From: Isochrysis galbana
Lineage: Eukaryota; Haptophyta; Isochrysidales; Isochrysidaceae
NCBI GenBank assembly: GCA_018136815.1
Contig: CM030931.1
Span: 1,839,398-1,903,397 of the forward strand
DNA: 64,000 nt
Direction of reading: 5' to 3'
Numbering within the stretch: position 1 is the first letter of the stretch; each line of letters starts with the position of its first letter. The notes beneath the pieces were generated by a model that saw nothing but the letters and a program-made list of their open reading frames with translations, was not told the DNA's origin and did not search any database. Positions 11,245 to 21,868 of the stretch are shown in pieces. The position numbers and the translations under genes were made by a program.

Positions 11245-11720
11245 CGCGGCCTGCTGTGCTCGAGCTCGCGCCCAGCGGGCGAGGTGACGGTGGGCGGAAC
11301 GGAAGGGAACGAGAGGATGGGGGGGAAGGGTAAGCGAACGGTAAGCGGAGAGGGCTGGCCGACCGGGGGGTTGGGGGAGGGGGAAGGGGGGTAGGGGGAG
11401 GGGGAGGGAGGGGAGAGAGGAGCGGACGGGGGGGGGGGGGGGCAAACGGTGCCTTGGGGGGGGTGAGGGGGAGGGGGGGGAGCTGGAGAGAGAGAAACGA
11501 GGGAAGAGGAGCAATAGCGAAGGAGAGGAGAGGAGAGGAAGAGGAGAGGAGAGAGAGAGGAGAGGAGGGATCGAGAGGAGAGGGCGGCGAGGGGAGAGAG
11601 AGAGGGAGGGGGAGATGGAGAGAGAGAGAGAAAGAGGGAGAGAGAGGGAGAGAGAGGGAGAGAGAGGGAGAGAGAGAGGGAGAGAGGGAGAGAGGGGGAA
11701 GAAGAAGGGGCGCTCCCGAT
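11245..11720. repeat. Purine-rich low-complexity tract 5' of ATG9
   Basis: The plus strand is almost pure G/A, with poly-G at ~11430-11470 and GAGAGGGA arrays at 11590-11700. On the ATG9 coding strand this is a C/CT tract ending at the gene start, matching similar tracts upstream of several other genes here. Likely promoter or 5' UTR sequence. Confidence 0.6.
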
Positions 11721-12270
11721 GGTCTACTTTACTTCCTGCGAATCCTTTTCAGCATCTACCCCCCGCCCCCCCCCCCCCCCTCCAACCACGCCTGCTGCCG
11801 GGGGGAGGGCCTCTCTAGCTGCTAGCTGCTGCCCGCGCTCTCCCCCCCTCTCTCTCCCTGCCTCTCCCTCCCTCTCCTTCACTCGCTGTGTGTACTTTTC
11901 TCCCGCCGCGGGCTGGCTGGAGCGCTCCTCCTTCTTCTACCTTTTCTACTCTGCAGCCGCGGGCGGGACAGGAGCGAGCGAGGAACATGAGGAAGATGAA
12001 GCGGACGCCAAGGAAAACAAAACAACCCGCACACCTCGATCCTGTGTCTCTGTGTCTCCGTTTCGCAGTATATGCTAGAGTACACGGTACACTATCGAGC
12101 AGAGGAGACGACGAGTTCGTCGAGGGCTGTTGCGCGAATCTGCACAGATTGTGCGCACTATATTTCATGGTAGGACAGGAGCTGGGACGTCTCTCGAAGA
12201 TATGTGTGCAACACAGCAACACAGTCTAATGGCCCTAGATAAACCGAGAAACACTCATGGAATTCCTTAA

Positions 12271-15200
12271 GGTGGTTCCCCAGGTTTTCTTTAAGGGGCT
12301 ACTTGGTGGGTGGGCGGAGGGTGCGCGCGGCCGCCAGCGAGGAGCTGGCCTTCACCGAGGACTGGGGGCCATGCATGGCATCTCGCATTCGATGACCCGC
12401 TGTACACACTCCCAGCTGAGCTTAGAGGAGGCGCAGGGGCCGCTGCTGCGACGCCCGGGCCGCGGCCGTAGCCCCTGCCCCTGCACGTCATACAGGTTGA
12501 GCGTGCGAGAAGGCGACGATGTCGGCATGGCTTCGCCTACTGTGTGGCCTTGAAGAGGATGAGGAGACGGTGGCCGGTGTGGCGCAGGCAGAGCATAGAG
12601 TCACGGAGACTGTAGGCTCGCGGGAGTGTTTGAGGGGGGTTACTCTCAAGGCGGACGAGCAGCAATGGGTCTGCTGGGTGGGGTACCCTTTGGGGGTTCC
12701 CGCATTGCAGGGGCAGACTTGGAGCAACTGGCAGTGGTCCATACGTACTGTGATCACCCCGGCGCTCTCCTGTACTTTGAAAATGTGCAGGTGTGTTCTG
12801 ACGGCGTGTCTCGACGAAAATCCGCGGGCCGCAGTATGTGTACTGCAAGTCGGAGAGATTTTGTCATGCAGTGATTGTGAGGCTTTGCATATCGCACTAG
12901 GGGGCACGTAGGGGTCAATTGTGGGGGCTGCAGAGCATGATGTGCTTTGCATAACCCCCCGGGACAACTTTGCATGATTTACTTTTGTGTACAAGTCTCA
13001 CCGGCCAGTGGTAGCTGCGCATGTGTCTGATGATAATGAGTACTATTGTTATAATGATGTAAATGCATATGGAGTGGATGGAGGGCGGATAGGGAGCGAA
13101 GGGAGTCATGGACAATTATCTCAGGGGGTTACCTGATCTGCAGCAAGCCGAAATTTCAGCGATGCTGCCTTGGAGAGCGTCCACACTCGCGTGTGCGTGG
13201 TGTAGTCTGCTGCACTGCGTAGCACGCTACGGCGCGCTACACTGTACACCGTTTGTCGTCCTACTGAATGCTAAGGTTCCATGTCATCTGCAACATGACT
13301 GAAGACTGAAGCCACATCACCCTCAGGATCTGACTCAACTTGCTCAACATCTTGACGAGGGGCAAGCGGGAGGCACCGCTCGCAACTAGCAGACACTCGG
13401 CCACCATGACACGCCGCAGTGCACAACACTGAAGCAACGAGACAAGGACACGCGCGGTTCTTGCACTTTGCCGTCACACCACATGTACATCTACCAGGCT
13501 CTCCCTTCCCCTCCCTCTTGCCAGCAAAACTCTCTGCATCCTTGTTACTTTCTTGCTTGTACGTGTACTCGCTCGACGCCGTCTTCTTCTCCTCATTCCT
13601 CTTCTGCTTTTGCTTCCGCCTCATCGTGGCCCGCTTCACCTTGTACTTGTCGCTTTTCCGATACATGCTCCGTGCCGCCCGGCGCCCCACTTCTGCACGC
13701 CACCGATTCTTTTGCAATTCTGTCACGGACAGGCCAAGCTTCGCGTGCACACGCTCCTCCCATGACCCATACTCCTCGATAAAATTGTCAGTCAAATTGT
13801 CCTTCGCTAGTAGGCGTCGGAAAACCTCGATGACTGTGCCATTGACGTGAAGCAAGCCACAATCAGTCGCTGCTGCGTAATGCACGTCGTCCATGTTCAC
13901 GCCCTTTTGTCTGTACAACAAGCAAACCATTCCCACGCGCTCTGAACTGTTCTGCGTGACAGCACCTTTGTTGGAGAAGATGGAGTCACGGTTGTCGTAT
14001 ATGTTCTTCTTGACGTACGCGTGCAGGTCACGGATCAAGTCGGGGCACGTAATGTAAGTGCGGGATTCATAGGGTTTGTCGTGAAATCTGCATACGCGGT
14101 GCTGCCCTGTGAAAGCACCACGGCCTTCATGCACGTTCATGCAGTGCATGAGGCACTCCTCCACTGCAGCCACTCCTGCCTCGGCAATCGAAGTTCCCGT
14201 GGCGCGCGCAATCGTTGCCGCACTGCGCAGTGCAGCGCCAATTCCGCATTGAAGGGCCTTGACTATGGGATGCGACACATTCGGACAACCTTTGTGCAAC
14301 CGCTACACAAGCCATCGGATCCGTCTAGAGTATTGAGAAAATACTCTGGATCCGACACCAAGACGACGCTGTCAAACGATGGAGTAACATCTTGACCCAA
14401 GGAGGACACAAGCTTGGGCACCTCATCGTCCATCCACAACACGATGCGTTGCAGCATCACCTCGAAACCAAACGTATCCATCGACTTGGCCGAATCTTCA
14501 TACACCTCTGTCGTGGACCCTTTGACAACTGCCTTAGACAAGTGCTGCCGGTCTATGATCCCCCCAGAGGCAAACTCGCAGATGGTGCCTGAACCATGCA
14601 ACGCGTGGTGCCCTCGTCGCTGCCAAAACCAATCGTTCGTTACTATGAGCGATGACACCACTGACTCCCCTCCATTGTGTAGATGCCCGTGCTTGACGAC
14701 GAGGTATCGCATCAACCCTATGCTCTCGGCCATGCACGCCTGCAGCGCCTCCCCAACTACTAGGAGGTGCCTTTGGAAGGAGTCCCAGGCCATGGGCTTG
14801 CGCTGTTGCGCCACGCAATGCTTCGAGTATCCTGCGTGGGTGAGGCCGCACAGCAGACTTGCAACTACATCACGCAGAACCTCCCCTGAGAAACTTACCC
14901 TGCGCGCCTTCTTTGCCGCACGATCCAACTGCTCGTTCTCCTCCACATCTTCGGCCGGCGCCCGCCCTGCGACGCGGTCTCCACGCAAGCAAATCGTGTG
15001 ACGAGCCTTGCAGTGCCTGCAACGCACGCGAAGAGTGAGACCCCACGACCCGAAGTTCTGTGATGCTGGGGGCACATCATCCGGCACCAAGCTGTCTGAC
15101 TTGCGGCAGCTCGAGCACGCGAAGGTGGCGCTTATTCCGGCGGCAAGCACTTTGGCATTGACCAAATATTGCTGGTCTGGGGCATCCACTACTGGTGAGC

Positions 15201-15667
15201 GAGAGGGGGGGGGCAGAGGCGCCTTGCGCGAAGCTCCCTTCCCTCCTGGGGATCAGAAGTCCGCACGCCCCACGGGAGCAACCCGACGCCGGTCCGAACG
15301 GCGGTGAGGCTCACTCTCATCGCAGCCGCCCTCTCTGCCACCGGCATCTTCATTTGCTACTCCCTGCTGAGCAGCGTCTGCTGACGCATCAGAGTCACCC
15401 TCGCAGACGCAGACTCCACAGCTGCCGTCTGGCAGATCGTCTGGAGAGGTGCGGGCTGGAGGCTGTGCTGGCGCGCTGGGAGTGGGAGTGGGTGAAACCT
15501 CTCCCCCTGCCCCTCCTGCCCCTCCCCCTCTCTGGCCACGTCGACGGTCCTGCCAGAAAGTGTTGCCTGCCTGAAAGCCGCCGCGCCTCTTGCGGGTCAT
15601 CTCCTGGCAACCGCCCACGCACCCCCTCAGAAAACCCCTACGTCCGAAAAAAACCTGGGGAACCACC
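12271..15667 (-). mobile_element. TIR DNA transposon with TTAA target duplication (Kolobok-like)
   Basis: The terminal inverted repeats GGTGGTTCCCCAGGTTTT (12271-12288) and its reverse complement (15650-15667) match perfectly over 18 bases, with weaker matching inward. Both ends are flanked by TTAA (12267-12270 and 15668-15671), giving a 3,397-base element. Ends starting GG plus a TTAA duplication are the published hallmarks of the Kolobok superfamily; piggyBac also uses TTAA but has different ends and transposase. Inside, on the minus strand, lie two frames of a transposase-like protein. 12300-13270 shows no other gene. Superfamily assignment is inference from ends plus transposase features. 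Confidence 0.75.
13271..15189 (-). pseudogene. Transposase of the TTAA element, one frame break
   Basis: Two minus-strand frames, 15189-14263 (about 308 codons) and 14299-13271 (about 340 codons), overlap by 37 bases in different phases and read as one protein. The first has paired CxxC motifs (CSSCRKS near residue 21, CRHCKARH near 57), a transposase-core-like segment NDWFWQRRGHHALHG and KSMDTFGFEVMLQRI, ending near VSDPEYFLN. The second continues with HKGCPNVSHPIVKAL, CRFHDKPY, a Lys/Arg-rich linker and a terminal Cys-rich block (CTCGVTAKCKNRACPC) resembling a CXC/tesmin repeat. The WxxRGH and following pattern resembles the Mutator-like/Kolobok transposase domain of invertebrate elements. 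The second frame lacks an ATG at its start, so a one-base shift near 14270-14300 separates the halves. A sequencing error or short intron is possible. Confidence 0.6.
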
Positions 15668-15699
15668 TTAAGTTAGAAGCGAGTGCAATAGAGGAATAG

Positions 15700-15819
15700 G
15701 AAACTTTCTAAATTTCCAGAGAGCTCTCCTCGATCGGCCGACCACCGACCACCTTCTTTCCTCTTCTCGCGTTGGGGCGAAGACCGCCCCCCCCCCCTGC
15801 CGCCTCTCTCTCTCCCTCC

Positions 15820-15856
<37 letters not shown>

Positions 15857-16404
15857 CCCCCCCCCCCCCCTCCTCCCTCGGTCCGCGGGTGAGGCGTTCG
15901 TTCACACGAGAAAGAGATCCCCCTGGCCTGCCCCCTCCCTTGCTCGGCAGAGGCTAAGAGAGCTTAGAGCAGCAAGAAGAGGAGGAGGAGAGATGGAAGG
16001 ATGGAAGAGGGCGAGCTGGCGAGAGAGCCTGGTGGCGTGGGGAAAAGGAGACAGAGAGAGAAGAAGAGAGAGGGGGGGGGGCGGCAGCGGGGGGGGATCT
16101 CGCCCCCTCCCTCCCTCACCCCCCCCCCCCCCCCCCCCCCCCCCTCGGCGAAGGGGGAAGAGGGAGAGAGAGAGAAGGGAGAGCGAGGCTGCTCCCCTGC
16201 TGCTCCTCCCCCTCTCGCCAACCACGCCCTTCTTCCCTTCTCCCTCGCCGTTCTCTTCTTCACTCTCTCCCCTGCCGCCTTCCCCCATCTCTCTCGCAGC
16301 CTCCCCCCCCCCCCCCCCCCCAATCGAGCCGTCGCACCTCCCTCGCGGCCGAGGACAAGAGAGACCTCCCCTCATCTCTCCCGCTTCTCCCCCTCTCTCC
16401 CACC
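15700..16404. repeat. CT/poly-C low-complexity tract 5' of the RraA gene
   Basis: (CT)n at 15806-15853, poly-C runs at ~15855-15870, 16120-16143 and 16306-16321, and mixed GA tracts between. No coding frame. It ends at the start codon at 16405 and is pyrimidine-rich on the coding strand, as for ATG9, the J-domain gene and CCDC61. Confidence 0.6.
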
Positions 16405-17698
16405 ATGCTCGGCGCTCTAAGCCGCGTCATGCGCGCGCCCGCGATGAGCCGGACCGTCGTACCCACCCTTGCCCGCGCAATGGCCACCGGGCCCTCCAAG
16501 GGCGGCGCCGTCTCGGATGAGATGCTCGAGAAGCTCGGCTCGCTCTCCACCCAGGCGCTCGTCGATGGCCTCTGGGTGATGGGCTGGCCGCCGGCGATGA
16601 TTGAGGGCGCCCGCGCGCTCAAGCCGGGACAAAAGGCCGTCGGTACGTCAATGCTCGAGAATCCCGTCCCAATTGCCGCGGCCCGCGATGTGTGGTGGGG
16701 CCGCATGTGGTGGCTGCTGCGCGAGACTGCACGGCCCGCTCACGCTCACTGTGCACCAGAGATGACTCGCGCGCCCGGTTTGGTGGGTGGCGAGGCCCGA
16801 TCAGCGTTCCAGATTCTCCACTCTGATCTTCACCTCTCCACCCATCACCGCGTTCGCAGGCCGCGCCGTGACACTGCGCATGGTGCCTCAACGCCCCGAC
16901 ATTGCCAGTGACAAGCCCGCTGGCGAGGCGTCGCCTGAGTACGAGGCTTTTGAGCTGTGTGGTCCGAAGGAGATCCTCTGCATCTCCTCTGTCGGCCCAT
17001 GGGAATCAGTTGGCGGTGACATCAAGTTCCTCCGCCTCAAACAGCTCGCCATCGGTGGCCTTGTCACCGACGGTTCCGTCCGCGACACCGACGAGATCCT
17101 CAACTATGGCTTCCCATGCTTCTCATATTCGACGACCGCCAAACAGGGCCCGGCTGCCATGCAGCCCTGGGAGGCGCAGGGTGTCATCGAGATGGGACAG
17201 ACGAACCCTGTCGTTGTTCGCCCTGGAGATGCTATCGTCGCCGACCAGGATGGTGTGGTGGTCGTGCCGGCTGCTGCCGCGGAGAAGGTTTATGAAATTG
17301 CCCACTTCCGCGAGCACGTCGAGGGCATCATCAAGGAGGAGCTGATGAAGAGTGCGCCTGCGCCCGCCCGCCCCGCGCCCCAGCACTCGCAGGTCGGGAG
17401 CGCGCCAGCATCCGTTCCCAGGCGAGCGTAGCTGTTCCTGCTCGATATTGCCATGCACAAGAGGTGCCACCAAATGCTGTATTAACGGGCGAAAATCCCT
17501 CTTCCTTCATTAGACCCTGGTCCGCCGGGCAAGTACTACCCTTTCAAACCGCCGATCAAGCCCGATTCTCCCCTGGGCAAACTCCTCACCTCGAAGGGTG
17601 TCAAATTCTATTCGACGACCGCCGCCCGCCGCGGCGCCAAGTTCGGCACCGGACGCCGCTACATGTCCTCCATCCCCTCTACCATGAAGGTGGCATGA
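16405..17698 (+). CDS. RraA-like aldolase/decarboxylase domain protein, 3 exons
   Basis: Exons inferred at 16405-16642, 16860-17351 and 17514 onward. The N-terminus (MLGALSRVMRAPAMSRTVV) is basic and Ser/Arg-rich, like a mitochondrial presequence. The core matches the RraA / 4-hydroxy-4-methyl-2-oxoglutarate aldolase fold: STQALVDGLWVMGWPPAMI, AVTLRMVP, then GGLVTDGSVRDTDEI with the Asp-Gly-x-Val-Arg-Asp metal/substrate signature, and VRPGDAIVADQDGVVVVP. These enzymes cleave or decarboxylate small 2-oxo acids with Mg; the true substrate is unknown. Exon 3 adds a tail (PGPPGKYYPFKPPIKPDSPL) that fits the end of some eukaryotic members. If the next intron (donor at 17690) is retained the protein stops at 17698; if spliced, the frame runs into the oxidoreductase. 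The second donor is GTGCGC. The alternative is reading through to the stop ending at 17431 without exon 3. Confidence 0.78.
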
Positions 17699-19486
17699 GC
17701 ACCCTCCTTGCTGCCCTAATGCGTATTTGTGGGCGCGCCTATCCGCCGTGTGACGTATTGCGTGGGCCCTTAGGGCGTCGGGCATGACATTGTCAGCATG
17801 GTGTCCGTATTGCGCATCCCAAGCTCGTGAGGCAGGCTCGTGCTGCCCTTATTGTTGCTGAGAACGACGCCCGGGCCGAGACTATGGTCGCAAGAACGTC
17901 GCCAAGCCTCCTAGCGGGCTGCGGTCTTGTGGCCATCGTCTGGACCCGGGCGTCGCGTCCTACCGTGACTTTTACGCAAGTGTGGGGCGCATGTCGATGG
18001 TCTCGTGGTCCGTGCATCCTCGGGCAATGGCCCGTAAGAAGCTCGCTTGGAATGCCTCCACGTCATGCCCAGAGAGTGTTGATTGCCTGCCGATTGGAGG
18101 GGATGCTGAGTCGCGACGATCTTTTGGCGCCACCACTGTGCTCCCGCGTGTGGACGCATTCCTTTGGGGTGCCCGCATACTTGCGCGCTTGCGGCGTTGT
18201 GCACGGCGCTTCAAATGAAGGCCCCGGTCGCGCGGCACACGGCCATGATTGGTGCTGGAATACTCGCTCTTTCGATTTCGCTGCATAGCCCTGCAGCTCA
18301 TCCCGCTCATCCTGATCATTTGCTTACAGGCGGCTGTCGTGCGCGAAGTTGGCCCTGCTTCCGCCCTCAAGGTGTGTGGCTACGTTCGATATGAGAGCAA
18401 TGCAATGCATCTTGAGCCGTCGGGGCTAGTTTACACTCTTGCTCTGGCTCCATGATTTTGCATCCGAGCATCCCAGCCCGCCCTGCCCTCCGACCGCCAA
18501 GCCACGCCCTCTGCTGAATCGGGCAGATCGAGAACGACTATCCCGTGCCAAAGATCAACGATGGCCAAGTCCTCGTCCATAACGAATACTCTGGCATCAA
18601 CTTCATCGATACCTACCACCGCTCAGGCTTATACAAGCGCGACCTTCCCTTCATTGGTGGCCAGGAGGCCGGTGGCAAGATCGCCGCCACCACACCCAAG
18701 GCGGAGGCAATGGGCCTCAAAGTGGGCGACCGCGTCGCCTATTCACTTCTCCAAACATACTGCGAGTACTCGGCTGTGCCAGCGGCCAAGATCTTGCCCG
18801 TGCCTGATGAGGTTGGCCTCGACGTCGCGACATCGTGCGTGGTTCAGGGAATGACCGCCCACTATCTTGTGACCGATGCGCATGCCCATCTGGCCAAGCC
18901 TGGCGACTGGATGCTCATCCATGGCGTTGGGGGCGGCACTTGCCAGTGGGCTGCACAGATGGCCAAGATCCTCGGCTACAAGGTGATTGGCACGGTTGCG
19001 TCGGCCAAGGCCGATGTTGGACGTGCAACTGGTTGCGACGAGCTGATCGTCCTCAAGGAGGCGCCGGGCACGAGCTACGAGGACTACACGTCGGTCGATG
19101 TCGTAGCCGAGGTCATGAAAATCACCGACAACAAGGGCTGCAAGGCTGTCATCGACGGCATTGGGAAGAACACGATGGACATCTCCATCGACTCCTTGGC
19201 GACGCGCGGCATCTTCGTGTCATTCGGCAACGCTTCGGGAGCAGTGCCGGCTTTTCCCGTCCTACGTCTCATTGGCAAGTCGGGATTCGTCACGCGCCCC
19301 AAGCTGCTAGACTACACTGGGGAGCGTTCGGAGCTGCTCCGCCGTGCTAGTGATGTATTCGGCTGGCTGAAGTCTGGCGACCTCAAGGTGAGTGTTGACA
19401 AGGTTTTCCCGCTTGACGAGGTTGTGCAGGGACACGAGTACCTTGAGGCTGGCAAGTCTCGTGGCAAGGTTCTCTACAAGATCTAA
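17663..19486 (+). CDS. Zeta-crystallin-type NADPH:quinone oxidoreductase, probably fused to the RraA domain
   Basis: Exons inferred as the end of the exon at 17514-17689 (MSSIPSTMK), 18330-18371 (AAVVREVGPASALK) and 18527-19486, all phase 0. The product is an MDR-family protein of about 340 residues. It shows the N-terminal GroES-like domain (GQVLVHNEYSGINFIDTYHRSGLY, then FIGGQEAGG), no zinc-ligand cysteines as expected for quinone oxidoreductases, and the Rossmann nucleotide motif in HGVGGGTCQWAAQMAK followed by strand KVIGTVASAKAD. It ends with a typical QOR C-terminus (HEYLEAGKSRGKVLYKI). Members reduce quinones or enals with NADPH. No ATG-led exon separate from the RraA exon is visible: the first QOR residues lie in the same exon as the RraA tail, so fusion is the simplest reading. 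An internal start at the Met at 17663 is the alternative. Confidence 0.85.
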
Positions 19487-19918
19487 ACGCCACAAGAGGC
19501 TGGTACCGACAGGACAACGCAAACTACTGCGTCATATCTGGGGTACGGGGCCTTTTCCGACAGCCGATTCTTGCCTTGCATGGCCTCGCCTCCTCAGTCA
19601 TCCCCATGTTGGAGTAGCTTGGTTAGGGATGTGAGGCCATTGTGAGTTTGGGTTGGTGGGTAAATTGCGATAACCTGGCCATCGCACAGGATAGGATAGG
19701 TGCTGTCGCACGCACCCCCAACTGCACAAACTCTACCAACCCCGCTTGCTTCTTGGTCTCAGTGCGCGATACTATGATATTAGGGCGTGCTCTAAGGATT
19801 TGAATCTTGTGTGTGCGTGGCTGTTCTGGCCTCGTTTGTCGAATCGTGCACGTCGCCAGTGCGGTGAGGGAAAGCGCTACGGCGTATGAAAATCTACGTG
19901 CTGGATGGGAGCAAGAGC

Positions 19919-19975
19919 AAGGAAGAAACAAAAACTTTTCAATATCAATATTCTCACCACACACGCGGCCGTGGA
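19919..19975 (-). mobile_element. LINE 3' end copy (short)
   Basis: The plus strand reads AAAAACTTTTCAATATCAAT then ATTCTCACCACACACG, matching the inverted LINE end at 25203-25240 and the reverse complement of 22160-22207. A badly 5'-truncated copy. The rest of 19487-20293 shows no gene. Confidence 0.5.
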
Positions 19976-20372
19976 CCCTTTGCTTTCTTCTCACTCAGCA
20001 AAAACTGTCTATAATAATACTACTTAAACAACTGAGCGTTGGTACCACTACTCCCACTAGCACAAGCCCGGTACTATCACGACACCCCTCAGCGCACTTG
20101 CCCGTACGCCGTACGCCATGACGTGCGTTGTCACTATATGCACCCCTACGAATCTCCCCCCTCGCAAACCCCCGGCTCCCATTATAACTCCCCACAAGCT
20201 ACAATGATTGACAATGAGGGATGAGGGAAAACCCATTGAGGCGGACCGATCTACGTCGGGCGACTCTCCGGGAAAAAGCACCGGGGGGGGGGGTAGGGGT
20301 AGGCCAAAATATCCAGGATTTCTCGCCCAAATATCCATTGGAAATATCCAACTAACTTTATAGTTGGTCGCC

Positions 20373-21635
20373 ATGGAGCGCGCCGCCGCTCCCCACCTCT
20401 CCTTCGGGCCCCCCGCCGCGGGCGCCCCCCCAGTACCCATGGAGCTGTCGCTGGCGAAGCGACCGCGTCCGCCCGCAGAGGCCGAGCAGGTGAGCGCGAC
20501 CCCGGTCGCGCCGCACGGCCCGTGGCCCCGGCCACACCCAACAAGGCAGCCATGCTGGCTCACCCCATGGTGGGCCACAGGCTGTAGAGCACAAAGAGCC
20601 AGCACCAAACAAGAAGAGCCACACATCCACTGGGCATGCCTTATGGCAGAGGCCTCTCCCACCCCGGGGACGGCCGCGCTGCCTCGGCAGCGCGACCCGA
20701 GACCGGGTGGCCCTTATGGGCACAACACCAGCAGCAGGATCAACATGAATCAGAAGACAGACCCAGCAGCACAACAACTCACAACCTCACCCATGAACAC
20801 GAACCATGATGCGCCCTTGGACGCATGCCATCTCTCCCTGCCAATCACACCATCGGACCAAGCCACAGCCTCACCAACCCCGCTCGTCCCTGCCGCTCAG
20901 GAGCCACTCTCAGACGAAGAGCAAGGCAACTTCGAGTCAGACGCCAACTTCGAGCTATCCTTCCACCAAGAGGGGGACTACACCTTCTTGGACGCCACCG
21001 TCTACGCTGCGATTGTAGAGCTCCTTCTGGAGCTCGAAGGAGTAGACCCGGAGCCGGACTTTTGGGCCCGCTCCATCCGCGGGCCATGGCACATAGCCGT
21101 GAACGAGGACTGCGTACAACAATTCAAGGAGCGCTACGGCGACATCACTACGCTTCGCATCAATCAGACCGACGTCTCAGTCAACATCAAGGTAGACTCG
21201 ATCGACGAGAAAATCAACAAGAAAGGCTCCTCTTCTCGCAAGGCATTATACAACGCCCTGCAAGACGTCGCGGCACACCTGGTCATCGAGGCCGAAGGCC
21301 TAGCGCAAGCGGCCCAAATTAATCTGAGCGCAATCATCTTCGCAATCGAAAAGGTAGGGCTTACCTTCTTGAAGGGCAACCGAGAGCGTATGAAGCTCGA
21401 AGGCGGAGCCGGAACGTTCGTATCCAAGGCGGCATACTCGACCCGATGGCACCTTTATGTCTCAGCGGGTCAAGGCTCATTTCTTGACGGGAGCTTCCCC
21501 CGGAAGCTGCTGCTTCAAATCGACGGCAAAACAATCCCGGTAAACTACGCCGTTCGGGCGTGCAAAGAGATCAGTATGCCAGCAAACATCCAGTCTCCTC
21601 ATAAGCTCATGATTCACGGCAGCATTACATACTAG
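20373..21635 (+). CDS. LINE ORF1-like protein (MERA-type), function unknown
   Basis: About 420 codons from the MERA Met at 20373 (the same frame opens a few codons earlier). Residues 1-200 are Pro/Ala/Thr-rich. Residues ~205-420 look globular: DATVYAAIVELLLELEGVDP, FWARSIRGPWHIA, a Lys-rich segment KKGSSSRKALYNALQDVAAH, and a strand-rich end FPRKLLLQIDGKTIPVNY. No zinc knuckle or known RNA-binding motif is recognised. Its position 20 bases from the 5' end of a retroposon and the shared MERA start in two other copies support ORF1 identity. It appears intact. Confidence 0.55.
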   Translation: MERAAAPHLSFGPPAAGAPPVPMELSLAKRPRPPAEAEQVSATPVAPHGPWPRPHPTRQPCWLTPWWATGCRAQRASTKQEEPHIHWACLMAEASPTPGTAALPRQRDPRPGGPYGHNTSSRINMNQKTDPAAQQLTTSPMNTNHDAPLDACHLSLPITPSDQATASPTPLVPAAQEPLSDEEQGNFESDANFELSFHQEGDYTFLDATVYAAIVELLLELEGVDPEPDFWARSIRGPWHIAVNEDCVQQFKERYGDITTLRINQTDVSVNIKVDSIDEKINKKGSSSRKALYNALQDVAAHLVIEAEGLAQAAQINLSAIIFAIEKVGLTFLKGNRERMKLEGGAGTFVSKAAYSTRWHLYVSAGQGSFLDGSFPRKLLLQIDGKTIPVNYAVRACKEISMPANIQSPHKLMIHGSITY

Positions 21636-21685
21636 TCCTTGAATCCACGCTAACGAGGTTTGCCACCCTGGTACGAGGCAATACC

Positions 21686-21868
21686 GTGTCGGACCCCCGA
21701 AACTCCATGCGAACATATAAGGCCGCTCAGGGGAGAAAACCTAAGATCAAAAAAACGACGGAACTCAGCACCCCCATGTTTATCGAAGACAAGAAAGGCA
21801 GGCTACAACTCAGTAAGGAATTCGGCCTCGTAGCGAAAGCTCTCGGATTAGACGAGAGACTCGCATAA
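21686..21868 (+). pseudogene. Small second frame in LINE, conserved with 35417-35701
   Basis: The translation GRKPKIKKTTELSTPMFIED, then LQLSKEFGLVAKALGL, aligns with GRQPKKRIDISDLRPVFSMN, then GLKPSKELVNLATKLRI, encoded on the minus strand at 35417-35701. Conservation between two dispersed copies suggests a real coding segment of the LINE. It has no ATG at its start and is likely a remnant or an ORF1 tail in another frame. Confidence 0.5.

Noticed and set aside
17464-18394. Several 70-150-codon frames in the RraA-QOR intron
   Set aside because: No domain similarity and overlapping on both strands; consistent with chance in GC-rich intron sequence.
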